Assembly: GCA_964247055.1 (NCBI GenBank) | Contig: OZ176051.1 | Location: 10,044,001 to 10,108,000, forward strand | Direction: 5' to 3' | Source: Paragordius varius | Taxonomy: Eukaryota; Nematomorpha | Length of the DNA: 64,000 nt | Shown here: piece by piece, positions 62,206 to 64,000 of the stretch | Position numbering within the stretch: position 1 is the stretch's first letter | Layout: every line of letters starts with the position of its first letter | Notes under the pieces: generated by a model | The model's database searches: none | The model's input: only the letters and a program-made list of their open reading frames with translations | Told to the model about the DNA's origin: nothing | Made by a program: the position numbers and the translations under genes

Positions 62206-63806
62206 TTTTACGCGTTTCGCTTCTAAAAAACTTATAACTAAAATGGCAATCAGATGATTGGCGTCTAATTTGATTTATATGGTGTCTCCCAAGATTTTTT
62301 GTAGATTATGTATATACATCCACATACAAAAATTTGAGACTATTCATATATATAAACGGACTCCAAAATTACTATGGAATGAAGAGTTAATTTGTGAAGT
62401 ATAATCTACAAATATTATTCATGATTTTCGCTAGATATGCAATTTTTTGATTTCAGGAAAACAATTAATATTTTCAAGAACGATTGTTGACCTCTACGCA
62501 TTTAAAAATTTAATATTCTTACACTTAATAATTTTAACTGTATAAATAATATTAAATACCTTTTTAATAAAAAATATGCTATAAACATATATAATAACAC
62601 TGGACAACAAATTTTTCTGCCATTCGAGTTTTTTGAATTTTCTGATATTTAGTATCATTTTAACAGAAAATCTGAAATAAAAATTATAACTCGTTGGAAG
62701 AATTTTGTATAATTTGATTTTTTTTTAATTATGCGCCCTCTTTATCAAAATTTTACTAAAAAATATTTTTCTTTTAAAATATACAAGTAATGCCCATTTG
62801 TAATATATCATTCGAAAGAGTAATAAAAACTCTATAAATTGCATACTAATATGTATTACATCGACAGTTAATATTGGACTTAAAGACCGACAAACGCGCG
62901 AAGCGAGAGCATTTTTTTAAATTATTATATTTTTAAAACTAATGGATGAAAATAGCTCAAACTTTGTTTAGATGGTGATGAATGTCCAAAAAAAATAACA
63001 CAAGAAAGTTTTTTTGATTAAAACATAATTTTATTGCTTTTATGTCACTCAAAACAGCCATTTTTAAGTTTTTTGTTTTTTAAAAACTACCATCTCATCA
63101 ATATTAATTTATTTTCTTTATAATGCTGATAATTTCGAAATTTTAAAGATAAAAACAAAGTTTAAGGTATTTTTGATCTTTTATAGCCATTATGTAATAA
63201 ATTTACAGTTATAACTATGCATTTTAGTATCCACTAGGTAAAATATTTATGATAATAATAATTTTTATTAAAAAAGCAAGCCAAAAGCTTTTTCAATCAT
63301 TTTTTTTAAATTAAATACTAATATAACCCTAATAATTATATTAAAATAATTTATATGATTTTCAAATTAGTTTGTCTGTGAAAATTCTTGACTTATTTAA
63401 GGATTGAAAATTTCGACCATTTAAATCCAAATAACTTTTACATCCGATTGATTTAAATGATGTACTACCATTTATAAGATGCAGTTTTTTCCGCTCTTTC
63501 GAATGATATAAAATACATGGCTTCATATCTAGAACTTTTAATTTTCGAAATTTAGAGTTTAATGTTAAATCGGGGCCAAAAATTATCGATAAACTCTAAT
63601 ATAAAAAAATTCTTGCATGCTAGACCAATTTTCTTTTCAGATATACTAATTATGTACTTTAATGAAATAAATTTTAAATTTACAAGAATGGCAGTTAAAA
63701 AAAGTTAAAATTTGTTTTCCAGTGTAATTTAAACGGTCGTACACCTCGTATTAGTTTTTTATTAATTACTCACTATATAATTTTCTATTATTATAATTAT
63801 ATCTGG
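62206..63806. other. Intergenic, upstream of gene C
   Basis: No gene or repeat recognised. CGACAAACGCGCGAAGCGAGAGC near 62888 is a small GC-rich island. The block conserved upstream of genes A and B is not clearly present; only a GTCGTACACC remnant near 63734 recalls its CGTACA core. Confidence 0.5.
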
Positions 63807-63849
63807 ATGCTTCATATATTGATATACCTACTTATTCTGGCAAAACAGA
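63807..63849 (+). CDS. Gene C exon 1: third family member, cut by the window edge
   Basis: ATG followed by a hydrophobic leader MLHILIYLLILAKQ, exactly 43 nt to a consensus donor GTAAGA in phase 1, as in genes A and B. Most positions aligned with the exons of A and B are related, including the shared CTTATTCTGGCA core. No second exon is visible in the remaining 150 bases, which is expected given ~1-3 kb first introns in the paralogues. The spacing of gene starts (about 26.5 and 21.5 kb) makes a head-to-tail array. Confidence 0.7.
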
Positions 63850-64000
63850 GTAAGAAACCGATCAATAAAATTTAGAGATATCGCGATACAGTCATCATTT
63901 TGAATAAAAAAATGCAAACAAAAATCTATATAAAGACAAAGACTTTGAATTATTTTATATATTTAAAAGAACAAAAATATATATTATATTTTATAGGTTT

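Overview
This is AT-rich eukaryotic nuclear DNA, crowded with transposons. A nuclear tRNA-Val gene, hAT, mariner and TTAA-type DNA transposons, RTE-like LINEs and a Ty3/gypsy LTR fossil all point to an invertebrate animal. The unusual gene structure recalls sap-feeding Hemiptera (aphid or phylloxera relatives), but that placement is inference.

The main content is a tandem family of secreted-protein genes made of micro-exons, all on the + strand. Gene A (15874-36763) has 36 coding exons and gene B (42331-59714) has 35. Gene C enters at the right edge (first exon 63807-63849). They were found by comparing the duplicated blocks, because no long ORF reveals them. Apart from one 165-nt and one 91-nt exon, coding exons are 9-54 nt. 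Twelve are exactly 21 nt (7 codons). Every internal junction is phase 1 except the exon 5/6 junction, which is phase 0. Joined, they give about 339 (A) and 331 (B) residues: a signal peptide, a region rich in N-glycosylation sequons, a glycine-rich hydrophobic segment, an Ala/Gln-rich helix and a long acidic tail with no cysteine. The exons keep length and frame between A and B while introns have diverged, so the proteins look selected.

Layout: 1-6119 holds a head-to-head TTAA MITE pair, a decayed hAT transposon (2106-4177) and another TTAA MITE. 6120-10383 is a broken gypsy element with LTRs and target duplication. 10736-13354 has a MITE, an unexplained more GC-rich region with a 53-56 bp minisatellite, and tRNA-Val(AAC). 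13402-15700 has an hAT MITE and degenerate repeats. 15702-36803 is gene A, whose introns hold a 3.5-kb palindrome, an antisense LINE fragment and several MITEs. 36804-42330 is intergenic, with MITEs, a ~0.5-kb tandem repeat and an unidentified 80-codon exon. 42331-59765 is gene B, whose introns hold a mariner that interrupts the gene B counterpart of gene A exon 18, and an antisense RTE-like LINE nested in a MITE. 59766-63806 is intergenic, with an hAT element and a truncated MITE; gene C then begins.
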